Assembly (NCBI GenBank): GCA_913061425.1
Contig: CAJXUO010000124.1
Coordinates: 1 to 5,241 of the forward strand
From: an uncultured Lutibacter sp.
GTDB taxonomy: Bacteria; Bacteroidota; Bacteroidia; Flavobacteriales; Flavobacteriaceae
Reading direction: 5' to 3'
Length of the DNA stretch: 5,241 bases
Part shown: positions 4,263 to 5,241 of the stretch, piece after piece
Position numbering within the stretch: position 1 is the first letter of the stretch
How the letters are laid out: each line of letters opens with the position of its first letter
Position numbers and translations under genes: made by a program
The notes under the pieces: model-generated
Told to the model about the DNA's origin: nothing
The model's database searches: none
The model's input: the letters and a program-made list of their open reading frames with translations, nothing else

Positions 4263-5241
4263 ATGAATAAAGATGTTGTAATAGTTTCAATGGCAAGAAC
4301 TCCTATTGGAAGTTTTATGGGAAGTTTAGCGTCAATTCCAGCTCCAAAATTAGGGGCTATAGCTATAAAGGGTGCGTTAGAAAAAATTAATTTAGACCCA
4401 AATAAAGTAGATGAGGTATTGATGGGTAATGTTATATCAGCTGGCTTAGGTCAAGCGCCAGCAAGACAAGCTGCAATGTTTGCAAACATTCCTGATACAG
4501 TACCTTGCACTACAATAAATAAAGTTTGCTCATCTGGTATGAAAGCTGTCATGCAAGCTGCACAAGCAATTCAATGTGGTGATGCTGAAATAGTTGTTGC
4601 TGGAGGAATGGAAAGCATGTCAAATATCCCTCATTATCTTGATGGAAGAAAAAGTGTGAAATTAGGTAATATCAAAATGACAGATGGACTACTTCTTGAC
4701 GGACTTACTGATGTGTATGAACAAAAACATATGGGTACTTGTGGAGATTTATGTGCAACTGAGTATAATTTTTCTAGAGAAGACCAAGATAAATTTGCAA
4801 TTGAATCATACAGTAAATCAGCAAATGCTTGGAAAGAAAACAAATTTAAATATGAAATTATACCCGTAGAAATCCCTCAAAGACGCGGAGATTCAATAAT
4901 TTTTTCTGAAGATGAAGAGTACAAGAATGTGAAAATGGAGAAAATTCCAACATTAAGACCTGTTTTTTCTGCTGATGGAACTGTAACCGCTGCAAATGCA
5001 TCAACTTTAAATGATGGAGCTGCTGCAATGGTATTAATGACTTCTGAGAAAGCTGCAGAATTAAATTTAAAACCGATTGCTAAAATAATTTCATATGCTG
5101 ATGCTGCTCAAGAGCCTAAATGGTTTACAACAGCGCCTGCTAAAGCATTACCGAAAGCCTTAGCGAAAGCAAATATTAATATTAATGATGTAGACTACTT
5201 CGAATTTAATGAAGCGTTCAGTGTTGTTGGATTAGCTAATA
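4263..5241 (+). CDS. Acetyl-CoA C-acetyltransferase (thiolase), 3' end outside the window
   Basis: The enzyme condenses two acetyl-CoA to acetoacetyl-CoA, or runs the reverse cleavage, in fatty-acid, branched amino acid or ketone metabolism in the cytoplasm. The ATG at 4263 opens 326 codons with no stop before the right edge. Family members are about 390 residues, so roughly 65 are missing. Visible marks are ARTPIGSFMGSL (11-22), the nucleophile Cys89 in NKVCSSGMK, GGMESMS (114-120), the NGTVTAANASTLNDGAAA-like stretch here reading DGTVTAANASTLNDGAAA (238-255), and NEAF (316-319). The second catalytic His (GHP motif) and Cys (CxGGG) fall beyond the window. The middle (EDEEYKNV, HMGTC, DGLTDVY, DAAQEP) resembles mitochondrial acetoacetyl-CoA thiolase ACAT1 more than a long-chain 3-ketoacyl-CoA thiolase. 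The start is preceded by an AT-rich leader without a Shine-Dalgarno sequence. AtoB or ThlA would be equivalent names; exact substrate range is uncertain. Confidence 0.95.
   Translation, partial: MNKDVVIVSMARTPIGSFMGSLASIPAPKLGAIAIKGALEKINLDPNKVDEVLMGNVISAGLGQAPARQAAMFANIPDTVPCTTINKVCSSGMKAVMQAAQAIQCGDAEIVVAGGMESMSNIPHYLDGRKSVKLGNIKMTDGLLLDGLTDVYEQKHMGTCGDLCATEYNFSREDQDKFAIESYSKSANAWKENKFKYEIIPVEIPQRRGDSIIFSEDEEYKNVKMEKIPTLRPVFSADGTVTAANASTLNDGAAAMVLMTSEKAAELNLKPIAKIISYADAAQEPKWFTTAPAKALPKALAKANININDVDYFEFNEAFSVVGLAN

Noticed and set aside
4634..4869. Minus-strand (69 codons) and out-of-frame plus-strand (61 codons) open frames
   Set aside because: Both are shadows of the thiolase gene, whose motifs run continuously through this stretch.

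Overview
The window looks like a piece of a low-GC genome from the Bacteroidota, most likely Flavobacteriia. The evidence is AT-rich codon use, start codons with no clear Shine-Dalgarno sequence, tRNA genes with no encoded CCA end, and a tRNA promoter of the TTG-N20-TAnnTTTG type. No mobile element, CRISPR array or defence cassette is visible. I looked for a new system and did not find a convincing one. The least explained part is the gap between fdhD and the tRNA genes.

Layout. Positions 1-349 (+) hold the C-terminal end of a molybdopterin oxidoreductase of the FdhF/YdeP type. After a 2-base gap comes a complete fdhD (352-1128, +), the sulfurtransferase that activates the molybdenum cofactor of such enzymes, so the two form one functional unit. 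Positions 1129-1660 contain no intact gene. The first part is very AT-rich with several short hairpins. From about 1364 to 1616 there is a more GC-rich patch that reads like a frameshifted remnant of a small protein gene. A Rho-independent terminator at 1666-1705 (- strand) ends a three-gene tRNA operon, tRNA-Ser(GCT), tRNA-Pro(TGG) and tRNA-Arg(TCT), transcribed from a well-formed promoter at 2039-2069 (-).

Upstream of the tRNAs on the same strand is a complete 682-residue membrane protein (2106-4154, -). It has an N-terminal membrane anchor, an extracytoplasmic domain, seven membrane segments and a cytoplasmic HD phosphohydrolase domain, which is the PgpH-like family known for c-di-AMP hydrolysis. 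A 108-base divergent spacer separates it from an acetyl-CoA acetyltransferase (thiolase) that starts at 4263 (+) and runs off the right edge after 326 residues.

The functional links are: oxidoreductase plus FdhD (enzyme and maturation factor), and the three tRNAs as one transcript. The HD membrane protein and the thiolase share only a divergent control region; nothing in the sequence ties their functions together.
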